From the NCBI GenBank assembly GCA_030522415.1, contig CM060124.1:32577880-32641879 (forward strand): a stretch of 64,000 nucleotides of DNA. Direction: 5' to 3'. The notes beneath the pieces were generated by a model, which saw only the letters and a list, made by a program, of their open reading frames with translations, had not been told where the DNA came from and did not search any database. Shown here piece by piece: positions 23,814-39,432 of the stretch. Position 1 is the first letter of the stretch; each line of letters begins with the position of its first letter. A program made the translations under genes and the position numbers. The DNA comes from Channallabes apus. Taxonomy: Eukaryota; Chordata; Actinopteri; Siluriformes; Clariidae.

Positions 23814-23966
23814 GTTAGTACGCGTCCCTCACGGTTAAAGAGTTTGTAGAAACAGTTAAAATGTTAACTCTAAAAATAATCAGCTGATCTTTACTGTAAT
23901 CAGTGATATTATTTCAGGTTGAAGCCCACATACGCTGTAAACAAATCTTATGTGCTATATACTTAA
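23633..23966 (+). CDS. Transmembrane/terminal exon cassette, copy 1
   Basis: Gene not recognised. Exon a (23633-23741, 109 nt) follows a (TG)n tract and TTTTTAAG acceptor. It encodes KFE, then a 19-residue hydrophobic helix (ALIIAMAVILGVILLAITV), then the cysteine cluster CCCYCCCHCGRSSR at a GTAACA donor. An intron of about 176 nt starts with (CA)n. Exon b (23918-23966) follows TATTTCAG and encodes LKPTYAVNKSYVLYT before TAA, which overlaps AATAAA at 23965-23970. The layout looks like the C-terminus of a type I membrane protein with a palmitoylatable juxtamembrane. Exon b could instead end at an internal GTAAAC donor (23937). No upstream exon was found in the window. Confidence 0.5.
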
Positions 23967-26111
23967 TAAAATATTGTAACAATATTACACATATTATTTT
24001 TAAGCAGTTTTAAGGCCTGATTTTACTTGAATAAATCATGTAAAAAAATCCTAAATTATTATATAAATAGTATACAGTACACTACACTACACTACTGTAC
24101 ACTACAGTACACTACACTACACTACACTACACTAGAGTACACTACAGTACACTACACTACTGTACACTACACTACACTACACTACACTACAGTACACTAC
24201 ACTAAACTACAGTACAGTACAGTACACTACAGTACACTACACTACAGTACACTACACAACACTACAGTACACTACACTACTGTACACTACAGTACACTAC
24301 ACAACACTACAGTACAATACACTACACTACACTACAGTACACTACACTAGAGTACACTACACTACACTACACTACTGTACACTACACTACAGTACACTAC
24401 ACTACACTACAGTGCACTACACTACTGTACACTACAGTACACTACACAACACTAGAGTACACTACACTACACTACACTACTGTACACTACACTACAGTAC
24501 ACTACACTACACTACAGTAAACTACAATACACTACACTACAGTACACTACACTAAACTACAGTACAGTACAGTACACTACAGTACAGTACACTACACTAC
24601 ACTACAGTACACTACACAACACTACAGTACAGTACACTACACTACACTACAGTACACTACACTACAGTACACTACACTACTGTACAGTACACTACTGTAC
24701 ACTACACTACAGTACACTACACTACACTACACTACAGTAAACTACACTACAGTACAGTACACTACAGTACAGTACACTACACTACACTACAGTACACTAC
24801 ACTACTGTACACTACAGTACACTACACTACACTACAGTACACTACACTACACTACACTACAGTACACTACACTACTGTACAGTACACTACTGTACACTAC
24901 ACTACACTACAGTACACTACACTACACTACAGTACACTACACTACTGTACATTACACTACACTACACTACTGTACACTACACTACACTACACTACTGTAC
25001 ACTACAGTACACCACACTACACTACACTACACTACACTACAGTACACTACACTACAGTACACTACAGTACACTACACAACACTACAGTACACTACACTAC
25101 AGTACACTACACTACACTACACTACACTACACTACAGTACAGTACACTACACTACACTACTGTACACTACAGTACACCACACTACACTACACTACACTAC
25201 ACTACAGTACACCACACTACACTACACTACACTACACTACAGTACACTACACTACACTACACTACTGTACACTACACTACACTACAGTACACCACACTAC
25301 ACTACACTACACTACAGTACACTACACTACACTACAGTACACTACAGTACACTACAGTACACTACACTACACTACACTACTGTACACTACACTACAGTAC
25401 ACCACACTACACTACAGTACACTACACTACAGTACACTACACTACAGTACAGTACACTACAGTACACTATACTACAGTACAGTACACTACACTACTGTAC
25501 ACTACACTACAGTACACTACACTACACTACAGTACACCACACTACACTACACTACAGTACACTACAGTACACTACACTACACTACAGTACACCACACTAC
25601 ACTACAGTACACTACACTACAGTACACTACACTACAGTACAGTACACTACACTACTGTACACTACACTGCAGTACACTACACTACACTACAGTACACCAC
25701 ACTACACTACACTACAGTACACTACACTACAGTACACTACACTACACTACAGTACAGTACACTACACTACTGTACACTACACTACAGTACACTACACTAC
25801 AGTACACCACACTACACTACAGTACACTACACTACAGTACAGTACACTACACTACACTACAGTACAGTACACTACACTACACTACAGTACACTACACTAC
25901 ACTACAATACAGTACAGTACAGTACAATACACTACACTACAGTACACTACACTACACTACACTACACTACAATACACTACAGTACACTACACTACACTAC
26001 AGTACACCACACTACACTACACTACAGTAAACTACACTACAGTACACTACACACACAGAATGAACAGACATGTGAAACTACAAAAGCAAAGTGTGTGTGT
26101 GTGTTTTTAAG

Positions 26112-26220
26112 TTAAATTTGAAGCTTTGATCATTGCGATGGCCGTGATCCTGGGTGTCATCTTGCTGGCCATCACCGTGTGTTGCTGCTACTGCTGTTGC
26201 CACTGTGGACGATCATCACG

Positions 26221-26283
<63 letters not shown>

Positions 26284-26439
26284 AGTGTTAGTACGCGTCC
26301 CTCACGGTTAAAGAGTTTGTAGAAACAGTTAAAATGTTAACTCTAAAAATAATCAGCTGATCTTTACTGTAATCAGTGATATTATTTCAGGTCGAAGCCC
26401 ACATACGCTGTAAACAAATCTTATGTGCTATATACTTAA
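26112..26439 (+). CDS. Transmembrane/terminal exon cassette, copy 2
   Basis: Exons 26112-26220 and 26391-26439. Exon a is identical to copy 1. Exon b starts TCGAAG instead of TTGAAG (Leu to Ser). The intron CA tract ends CACCCAGTG rather than CACAGTG. Confidence 0.5.
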
Positions 26440-28606
26440 TAAAATATTGTAACAATATTACACATATTATTTTTAAGCAGTTTTAAGGCCTGATTTTACT
26501 TGAATAAATCATGTAAAAAAATCCTAAATTATTATATAAATAGTATACAGTACACTACACTACACTACTGTACACTACAGTACACTACACTACACTACAC
26601 TAGAGTACACTACAGTACACTACACTACTGTACACTACACTACAGTACACTACAGTACACTACACTACACTACAGTACACTACACTAAACTACAGTACAG
26701 TACACTACAGTACACTACACTACACTACAGTACACTACACTACAGTACACTACACTAAACTACAGTACAGTACACTACACTACACTACACTACACTACAG
26801 TGCACTACACTACTGTACACTACAGTACACTACACAACACTACAGTACAATACACTACACTACACTACAGTACACTACACTACACTACACTAGAGTACAC
26901 TACACTACACTACACTACTGTACACTACACTACAGTACACTACACTACACTACAGTAAACTACAATACACTACACTACAGTACACTACACTAAACTACAG
27001 TACAGTACAGTACACTACAGTACAGTACACTACACTACACTACAGTACACTACACAACACTACAGTACAGTACACTACACTACAGTACACTACACTACTG
27101 TACAGTACACTACTGTACACTACACTACAGTACACTACACTACACTACAGTAAACTACACTACAGTACAGTACACTACAGTACAGTACACTACACTACAC
27201 TACAGTACACTACACTACTGTACACTACAGTACACTACACTACACTACAGTACACTACACTACTGTACAGTACACTACTGTACACTACACTACACTACAG
27301 TACACTACACTACACTACAGTACACTACACTACTGTACATTACACTACACTACACTACTGTACACTACACTACACTACACTACTGTACACTACAGTACAC
27401 TACACTACACTACACTACACTACAGTACACTACACTACAGTACACTACAGTACACTACACAACACTACAGTACACTACACTACAGTACACCACACTACAC
27501 TACACTACAGTACACTACACTACAGTACACTACACTACACTACACTACAGTACAGTACACTACACTACACTACAGTACACCACACTACACTACACTACAC
27601 TACACTACAGTACACTACACTACACTACACTACTGTGCACTACACTACACTACACTACTGTACACTACACTACAGTACACTACACTACACTACAGTACAC
27701 CACACTACACTACACTACACTACAGTACACTACACTACACTACACTACAGTACAGTACACTACACTACACTACAGGACACTACAGTACACTACAGTACAC
27801 TACACTACACTACTGTACACTACACTACACTACTGTACACTACACTACAGTACACCACACTACACTACAGTACACTACACTACTGTACACTACACTACAG
27901 TACAGTACACTACAGTACACTATACTACAGTACAGTACACTACACTACTGTACACTACACTACAGTACACTACACTACACTACAGTACACCACACTACAC
28001 TACACTACAGTACACTACAGTACACTACACTACACTACAGTACACCACACTACACTACAGTACACTACACTACAGTACACTACACTACAGTACAGTACAC
28101 TACACTACTGTACACTACACTGTAGTACACTACACTACACTACAGTACACCACACTACACTACACTACAGTACACTACACTACAGTACACTACACTACAC
28201 TACAGTACAGTACACTACACTACTGTACACTACACTACAGTACACTACACTACAGTACACCACACTACACTACAGTACACTACACTACAGTACAGTACAC
28301 TACACTACAGTACACTACACTACACTACAATACAGTACACTACACTACAGTACACCACACTACACTACAGTACACTACACTACAGTACAGTACACTACAC
28401 TACAGTACAGTACAGTACACTACACTACAGTACACTACACTACACTACACTACAGTACACTACAATACACTACAGTACACTACACTACACTACAGTACAC
28501 CACACTACACTACACTACAGTAAACTACACTACAGTACACTACACACACAGAATGAACAGACATGTGAAACTACAAAAGCAAAGTGTGTGTGTGTGTGTT
28601 TTTAAG

Positions 28607-28715
28607 TTAAATTTGAAGCTTTGATCATTGCGATGGCCGTGATCCTGGGTGTCATCTTGCTGGCCATCACCGTGTGTTGCTGCTACTGCTGTTGCCACTG
28701 TGGACGATCATCACG

Positions 28716-28760
<45 letters not shown>

Positions 28761-28916
28761 AGTGTTAGTACGCGTCCCTCACGGTTAAAGAGTTTGTAGA
28801 AACAGTTAAAATGTTAACTCTAAAAATAATCAGCTGATCTTTACTGTAATCAGTGATATTATTTCAGGTCGAAGCCCACATACGCTGTAAACAAATCTTA
28901 TGTGCTATATACTTAA
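28607..28916 (+). CDS. Transmembrane/terminal exon cassette, copy 3
   Basis: Exons 28607-28715 and 28868-28916. Coding sequence as copy 2 (Ser variant). The intron CA tract is the shortest with this type of end, and the upstream TG tract is one repeat longer. Confidence 0.5.
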
Positions 28917-30477
28917 TAAAATATTGTAACAATATTACACATATTATTTTTAAGCAGTTTTAAGGCCTGATTTTACTTGAATAAATCATGTAAAAAAATC
29001 CTAAATTATTATATAAATAGTATACAGTACACTACACTACACTACTGTACACTACAGTACACTACACTACACTACACTAGAGTACACTACAGTACACTAC
29101 ACTACTGTACACTACACTACAGTACACTACAGTACACTACACTACACTACAGTACACTACACTAAACTACAGTACAGTACACTACAGTACACTACACTAC
29201 ACTACAGTACACTACACTACTGTACACTACAGTACACTACACAACACTACAGTACACTACACTACTGTACACTACAGTACACTACACAACACTACAGTAC
29301 AATACACTACACTACACTACAGTACACTACACTACACTACACTACACTAGAGTACACTACACTACACTACACTACTGTACACTACACTACAGTACACTAC
29401 ACTAAACTACAGTACAGTACACTACAGTACACTACACTACACTACAGTACACTACACTACTGTACACTACAGTACACTACACAACACTACAGTACAATAC
29501 ACTACACTACACTACAGTACACTACACTACACTACACTACACTAGAGTACACTACACTACACTACACTACTGTACACTACACTACAGTACACTACACTAC
29601 ACTACAGTAAACTACAATACACTACACTACAGTACACTACACTAAACTACAGTACAGTACAGTACAGTACACTACAGTACAGTACACTACACTACAGTAC
29701 AGTACACTACACTACACTACAGTACACTACACTACAGTAAACTACACTACAGTACAGTACACTACAGTACACTACACTACACTACACTACAGTACACTAC
29801 ACTACTGTACACTACAGTACACTACACAACACTACAGTACAGTACACTACACTACACTACAGTACACTACACTACTGTACAGTACACTACTGTACACTAC
29901 ACTACACTACAGTACACTACACTACACTACAGTACACTACACTACTGTACATTACACTACACTACACTACTGTACACTACACTACACTACACTACTGTAC
30001 ACTACAGTACACCACACTACACTACGCTACACTACACTACAGTACACTACACTACAGTACACTACACTACACTACACTACTGTACACTACAGTACACCAC
30101 ACTACACTACACTACACTACACTACACTACAGTACACTACACTACTGTACACTACACTACACTACACTACAGTACACCACACTACACTACACTACACTAC
30201 AGTACACTACACTACACTACACTACACTACACTACTGTACACTACACTACACTACACTACTGTACACTACACTACAGTACACTACACTACACTACAGTAC
30301 ACCACACTACACTACACTACACTACAGTACACTACACTACACTACACTACACTACAGTACAGTACACTACACTACACTACAGTACACTACAGTACACTAC
30401 ACTACACTACTGTACACTACACTACACTACACTACTGTACACTACTGTACACTACACTACACTACACTACTACACTA

Positions 30478-30600
30478 AATTTTTTTTTGTTAAATTTCTT
30501 AAATTTGTGTGAAGCTGCTTTGAGACAATGACCATTGTTAAAAGCGCTATATAAATAAAATTGAATTGAATTGAATTGAATTGAATTGAATTGAATTGAA
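30478..30600 (+). mobile_element. LINE tail in satellite, copy A
   Basis: A 5'-truncated LINE 3' end of 123 bp: AATTTTTTTTTGTTAAATTT, GAAGCTGCTTTGAGACAATG, AGCGCTATATAAATAAAA and eight TTGAA units. Same family as 1-300. Confidence 0.85.
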
Positions 30601-32459
30601 TACACTACACTACACTACTGTACACTACACTACACTACACTACTGTACACTACACTACAGTACACTACACTACACTACACTACTGTACATTACACTACAC
30701 TACACTACTGTACACTACACTACACTACACTACTGTACACTACAGTACACTACACTACACTATTGTACACTACACTACAGTACACTACACTACACTACAC
30801 TACACTACTGTACATTACACTACACTACACTACTGTACACTACACTACACTACACTACTGTACACTACTGTACACTACACTACACTACACTACAGTACAC
30901 CAAACTACACTACACTACACTACAGTACACTACACTACACTACACTACAGTACACTACACTACAGTACACCACACTACACTACACTACAGTACACTACAG
31001 TACACTACACTACACCACACTACACTACAGTACAGTACACTACAGTACAGTACACTACACTACTGTACACCACACTACAGTACACTACACTACACTACAG
31101 TACACCACACTACACTACAGTACACTACACTACTGTACACTACACTACAGTACACTACACTACAGTACAGTACACTACACTATAGTACACTACAGTACAG
31201 TACACTACACTACAGTACACTACACTACAGTACAGTACACTATACTACTGTACACTACACTTCAGTACACTACACTTCAGTACACTACACTACAGTACAC
31301 CACACTACACTACAGTACACTACACTACTGTACACTACACTACAGTACAGTACACTACAGTACACTACACTACAGTACACCACACTACACTACAGTACAC
31401 TACACTACAGTACAGTACACTACAGTACAGTACACTACACTACTGTACACTACACTACAGTACACTACACTACACTACACCACACTACACTACACTACAG
31501 TACACTACACTACACTACACTACAGTACACTACAGTACAGTACAATACACTACTGTACACTACACTACAGTACACTACACTACAGTACACCACACTACAC
31601 TACAGTACACTACACTACAGTACAGTACACTACAGTACACTACACTACAGTACAGTACACTACACTACAGTACACCACACTACACTACAGTACAGTACAG
31701 TACACTACAGTACACTACACTACAGTACAGTACACTACAGTACAGTACACCACACTACAGTACAGTACACTACACTACAGTACACCACACTACACTACTG
31801 TACACTACACTACACTACTGTACACTACAGTACACTACACTACACTACTGTACACTACAGTACACTACACTACACTACTGTACATTACACTACACTACAC
31901 TACTGTACACTACACTACACTACTGTACACTACACTACAGTACACTACACTACACTACAGTACACCACACTACACTACACTACACTACAGTACACTACAC
32001 TACACTACAGTACAGTACACTACACTACACTACTGTACACTACACTACACTACACTACACTACAGTACAGTACACTACACTTCACTACACTACAGTACAC
32101 TACACTACACTACAGTACACCACACTACACTACACTACAGTACAGTACACTACACTTCACTACACTACAGTACACTACACTACACTACACTACAGTACAC
32201 TACACTACACTACACTACAGTACACTGCACTACACTACACTACACCACACTACACTACACTACAGTACACTACACCACACTACACTACAGTACAGTACAC
32301 TACAGTACAGTACACTACACTACTGTACACTACACTACAGTACACTACACTACAGTACACCACACTACACTACAGTAAACTACACTACAGTACACTACAC
32401 ACACAGAATGAACAGACATGTGAAACTACAAAAGCAAAGTGTGTGTGTGTGTTTTTAAG

Positions 32460-32568
32460 TTAAATTTGAAGCTTTGATCATTGCGATGGCCGTGATCCTG
32501 GGTGTCATCTTGCTGGCCATCACCGTGTGTTGCTGCTACTGCTGTTGCCACTGTGGACGATCATCACG

Positions 32569-32640
<72 letters not shown>

Positions 32641-32793
32641 GTTAGTACGCGTCCCTCACGGTTAAAGAGTTTGTAGAAACAGTTAAAATGTTAACTCTAA
32701 AAATAATCAGCTGATCTTTACTGTAATCAGTGATATTATTTCAGGTTGAAGCCCACATACGCTGTAAACAAATCTTATGTGCTATATACTTAA
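32460..32793 (+). CDS. Transmembrane/terminal exon cassette, copy 4
   Basis: Exons 32460-32568 and 32745-32793. Same alleles as copy 1 (Leu variant, CA tract ending CACAGTG), as expected for its block II partner. Confidence 0.5.
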
Positions 32794-34943
32794 TAAAATA
32801 TTGTAACAATATTACACATATTATTTTTAAGCAGTTTTAAGGCCTGATTTTACTTGAATAAATCATGTAAAAAAATCCTAAATTATTATATAAATAGTAT
32901 ACAGTACACTACACTACACTACTGTACACTACAGTACACTACACTACACTACACTACACTAGAGTACACTACAGTACACTACACTACTGTACACTACACT
33001 ACACTACACTACACTACAGTACACTACACTAAACTACAGTACAGTACAGTACACTACAGTACACTACACTACAGTACACTACACAACACTACAGTACACT
33101 ACACTACTGTACACTACAGTACACTACACAACACTACAGTACAATACACTACACTACACTACAGTACACTACACTAGAGTACACTACACTACACTACACT
33201 ACTGTACACTACACTACAGTACACTACACTACACTACAGTGCACTACACTACTGTACACTACAGTACACTACACAACACTAGAGTACACTACACTACACT
33301 ACACTACTGTACACTACACTACAGTACACTACACTACACTACAGTAAACTACAATACACTACACTACAGTACACTACACTAAACTACAGTACAGTACAGT
33401 ACACTACAGTACAGTACACTACACTACACTACAGTACACTACACAACACTACAGTACAGTACACTACACTACACTACAGTACACTACACTACAGTACACT
33501 ACACTACTGTACAGTACACTACTGTACACTACACTACAGTACACTACACTACACTACACTACAGTAAACTACACTACAGTACAGTACACTACAGTACAGT
33601 ACACTACACTACACTACAGTACACTACACTACTGTACACTACAGTACACTACACTACACTACACTACAGTACACTACACTACACTACACTACAGTACACT
33701 ACACTACTGTACAGTACACTACTGTACACTACACTACACTACAGTACACTACACTACACTACAGTACACTACACTACTGTACATTACACTACACTACACT
33801 ACTGTACACTACACTACACTACACTACTGTACACTACAGTACACCACACTACACTACACTACACTACACTACAGTACACTACACTACAGTACACTACAGT
33901 ACACTACACAACACTACAGTACACTACACTACAGTACACTACACTACACTACACTACACTACACTACAGTACAGTACACTACACTACACTACTGTACACT
34001 ACAGTACACCACACTACACTACACTACACTACACTACAGTACACCACACTACACTACACTACACTACACTACAGTACACTACACTACACTACACTACTGT
34101 ACACTACACTACACTACAGTACACCACACTACACTACACTACACTACAGTACACTACACTACACTACAGTACACTACAGTACACTACAGTACACTACACT
34201 ACACTACACTACTGTACACTACACTACAGTACACCACACTACACTACAGTACACTACACTACAGTACACTACACTACAGTACAGTACACTACAGTACACT
34301 ATACTACAGTACAGTACACTACACTACTGTACACTACACTACAGTACACTACACTACACTACAGTACACCACACTACACTACACTACAGTACACTACAGT
34401 ACACTACACTACACTACAGTACACCACACTACACTACAGTACACTACACTACAGTACACTACACTACAGTACAGTACACTACACTACTGTACACTACACT
34501 GCAGTACACTACACTACACTACAGTACACCACACTACACTACACTACAGTACACTACACTACAGTACACTACACTACACTACAGTACAGTACACTACACT
34601 ACTGTACACTACACTACAGTACACTACACTACAGTACACCACACTACACTACAGTACACTACACTACAGTACAGTACACTACACTACACTACAGTACAGT
34701 ACACTACACTACACTACAGTACACTACACTACACTACAATACAGTACAGTACAGTACAATACACTACACTACAGTACACTACACTACACTACACTACACT
34801 ACAATACACTACAGTACACTACACTACACTACAGTACACCACACTACACTACACTACAGTAAACTACACTACAGTACACTACACACACAGAATGAACAGA
34901 CATGTGAAACTACAAAAGCAAAGTGTGTGTGTGTGTTTTTAAG

Positions 34944-35052
34944 TTAAATTTGAAGCTTTGATCATTGCGATGGCCGTGATCCTGGGTGTCATCTTGCTGG
35001 CCATCACCGTGTGTTGCTGCTACTGCTGTTGCCACTGTGGACGATCATCACG

Positions 35053-35115
<63 letters not shown>

Positions 35116-35271
35116 AGTGTTAGTACGCGTCCCTCACGGTTAAAGAGTTTGTAGAAACAGTTAAAATGTTAACTCTAAAAATAATCAGCTGATCTTTACT
35201 GTAATCAGTGATATTATTTCAGGTCGAAGCCCACATACGCTGTAAACAAATCTTATGTGCTATATACTTAA
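34944..35271 (+). CDS. Transmembrane/terminal exon cassette, copy 5
   Basis: Exons 34944-35052 and 35223-35271. Same alleles as copy 2, its block I partner. Confidence 0.5.
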
Positions 35272-37438
35272 TAAAATATTGTAACAATATTACACATATT
35301 ATTTTTAAGCAGTTTTAAGGCCTGATTTTACTTGAATAAATCATGTAAAAAAATCCTAAATTATTATATAAATAGTATACAGTACACTACACTACACTAC
35401 TGTACACTACAGTACACTACACTACACTACACTAGAGTACACTACAGTACACTACACTACTGTACACTACACTACAGTACACTACAGTACACTACACTAC
35501 ACTACAGTACACTACACTAAACTACAGTACAGTACACTACAGTACACTACACTACACTACAGTACACTACACTACAGTACACTACACTAAACTACAGTAC
35601 AGTACACTACACTACACTACACTACACTACAGTGCACTACACTACTGTACACTACAGTACACTACACAACACTACAGTACAATACACTACACTACACTAC
35701 AGTACACTACACTACACTACACTAGAGTACACTACACTACACTACACTACTGTACACTACACTACAGTACACTACACTACACTACAGTAAACTACAATAC
35801 ACTACACTACAGTACACTACACTAAACTACAGTACAGTACAGTACACTACAGTACAGTACACTACACTACACTACAGTACACTACACAACACTACAGTAC
35901 AGTACACTACACTACAGTACACTACACTACTGTACAGTACACTACTGTACACTACACTACAGTACACTACACTACACTACAGTAAACTACACTACAGTAC
36001 AGTACACTACAGTACAGTACACTACACTACACTACAGTACACTACACTACTGTACACTACAGTACACTACACTACACTACAGTACACTACACTACTGTAC
36101 AGTACACTACTGTACACTACACTACACTACAGTACACTACACTACACTACAGTACACTACACTACTGTACATTACACTACACTACACTACTGTACACTAC
36201 ACTACACTACACTACTGTACACTACAGTACACTACACTACACTACACTACACTACAGTACACTACACTACAGTACACTACAGTACACTACACAACACTAC
36301 AGTACACTACACTACAGTACACCACACTACACTACACTACAGTACACTACACTACAGTACACTACACTACACTACACTACAGTACAGTACACTACACTAC
36401 ACTACAGTACACCACACTACACTACACTACACTACACTACAGTACACTACACTACACTACACTACTGTGCACTACACTACACTACACTACTGTACACTAC
36501 ACTACAGTACACTACACTACACTACAGTACACCACACTACACTACACTACACTACAGTACACTACACTACACTACACTACAGTACAGTACACTACACTAC
36601 ACTACAGGACACTACAGTACACTACAGTACACTACACTACACTACTGTACACTACACTACACTACTGTACACTACACTACAGTACACCACACTACACTAC
36701 AGTACACTACACTACTGTACACTACACTACAGTACAGTACACTACAGTACACTATACTACAGTACAGTACACTACACTACTGTACACTACACTACAGTAC
36801 ACTACACTACACTACAGTACACCACACTACACTACACTACAGTACACTACAGTACACTACACTACACTACAGTACACCACACTACACTACAGTACACTAC
36901 ACTACAGTACACTACACTACAGTACAGTACACTACACTACTGTACACTACACTGTAGTACACTACACTACACTACAGTACACCACACTACACTACACTAC
37001 AGTACACTACACTACAGTACACTACACTACACTACAGTACAGTACACTACACTACTGTACACTACACTACAGTACACTACACTACAGTACACCACACTAC
37101 ACTACAGTACACTACACTACAGTACAGTACACTACACTACAGTACACTACACTACACTACAATACAGTACACTACACTACAGTACACCACACTACACTAC
37201 AGTACACTACACTACAGTACAGTACACTACACTACAGTACAGTACAGTACACTACACTACAGTACACTACACTACACTACACTACAGTACACTACAATAC
37301 ACTACAGTACACTACACTACACTACAGTACACCACACTACACTACACTACAGTAAACTACACTACAGTACACTACACACACAGAATGAACAGACATGTGA
37401 AACTACAAAAGCAAAGTGTGTGTGTGTGTGTTTTTAAG

Positions 37439-37547
37439 TTAAATTTGAAGCTTTGATCATTGCGATGGCCGTGATCCTGGGTGTCATCTTGCTGGCCATC
37501 ACCGTGTGTTGCTGCTACTGCTGTTGCCACTGTGGACGATCATCACG

Positions 37548-37592
<45 letters not shown>

Positions 37593-37748
37593 AGTGTTAG
37601 TACGCGTCCCTCACGGTTAAAGAGTTTGTAGAAACAGTTAAAATGTTAACTCTAAAAATAATCAGCTGATCTTTACTGTAATCAGTGATATTATTTCAGG
37701 TCGAAGCCCACATACGCTGTAAACAAATCTTATGTGCTATATACTTAA
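37439..37748 (+). CDS. Transmembrane/terminal exon cassette, copy 6
   Basis: Exons 37439-37547 and 37700-37748. Same alleles and short CA tract as copy 3, its block I partner. It also starts the first 4.65-kb unit. Confidence 0.5.
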
Positions 37749-39309
37749 TAAAATATTGTAACAATATTACACATATTATTTTTAAGCAGTTTTAAGGCCT
37801 GATTTTACTTGAATAAATCATGTAAAAAAATCCTAAATTATTATATAAATAGTATACAGTACACTACACTACACTACTGTACACTACAGTACACTACACT
37901 ACACTACACTAGAGTACACTACAGTACACTACACTACTGTACACTACACTACAGTACACTACAGTACACTACACTACACTACAGTACACTACACTAAACT
38001 ACAGTACAGTACACTACAGTACACTACACTACACTACAGTACACTACACTACTGTACACTACAGTACACTACACAACACTACAGTACACTACACTACTGT
38101 ACACTACAGTACACTACACAACACTACAGTACAATACACTACACTACACTACAGTACACTACACTACACTACACTACACTAGAGTACACTACACTACACT
38201 ACACTACTGTACACTACACTACAGTACACTACACTAAACTACAGTACAGTACACTACAGTACACTACACTACACTACAGTACACTACACTACTGTACACT
38301 ACAGTACACTACACAACACTACAGTACAATACACTACACTACACTACAGTACACTACACTACACTACACTACACTAGAGTACACTACACTACACTACACT
38401 ACTGTACACTACACTACAGTACACTACACTACACTACAGTAAACTACAATACACTACACTACAGTACACTACACTAAACTACAGTACAGTACAGTACAGT
38501 ACACTACAGTACAGTACACTACACTACAGTACAGTACACTACACTACACTACAGTACACTACACTACAGTAAACTACACTACAGTACAGTACACTACAGT
38601 ACACTACACTACACTACACTACAGTACACTACACTACTGTACACTACAGTACACTACACAACACTACAGTACAGTACACTACACTACACTACAGTACACT
38701 ACACTACTGTACAGTACACTACTGTACACTACACTACACTACAGTACACTACACTACACTACAGTACACTACACTACTGTACATTACACTACACTACACT
38801 ACTGTACACTACACTACACTACACTACTGTACACTACAGTACACCACACTACACTACGCTACACTACACTACAGTACACTACACTACAGTACACTACACT
38901 ACACTACACTACTGTACACTACAGTACACCACACTACACTACACTACACTACACTACACTACAGTACACTACACTACTGTACACTACACTACACTACACT
39001 ACAGTACACCACACTACACTACACTACACTACAGTACACTACACTACACTACACTACACTACACTACTGTACACTACACTACACTACACTACTGTACACT
39101 ACACTACAGTACACTACACTACACTACAGTACACCACACTACACTACACTACACTACAGTACACTACACTACACTACACTACACTACAGTACAGTACACT
39201 ACACTACACTACAGTACACTACAGTACACTACACTACACTACTGTACACTACACTACACTACACTACTGTACACTACTGTACACTACACTACACTACACT
39301 ACTACACTA

Positions 39310-39432
39310 AATTTTTTTTTGTTAAATTTCTTAAATTTGTGTGAAGCTGCTTTGAGACAATGACCATTGTTAAAAGCGCTATATAAATAAAATTGAATTG
39401 AATTGAATTGAATTGAATTGAATTGAATTGAA
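39310..39432 (+). mobile_element. LINE tail in satellite, copy B
   Basis: Same truncation point and eight TTGAA units as copy A, about 8.83 kb downstream. Confidence 0.85.

Larger units (their letters stand above)
23572..32370 (+). repeat. 8.83-kb higher-order repeat, block I
   Basis: Contains cassettes 1-3 and LINE-tail copy A with the satellite between them. Each landmark recurs 8827-8832 bp downstream in block II. Similarity stops near 32370, where block I goes from the CACCACACTACACTACAGT run straight into cassette 4. Confidence 0.85.

Noticed and set aside
23633..23966. Assignment of the cassette to synaptotagmin, LSR/angulin or Shisa families
   Set aside because: All have a transmembrane helix followed by cysteines, but the flanking residues do not match well enough to name one.
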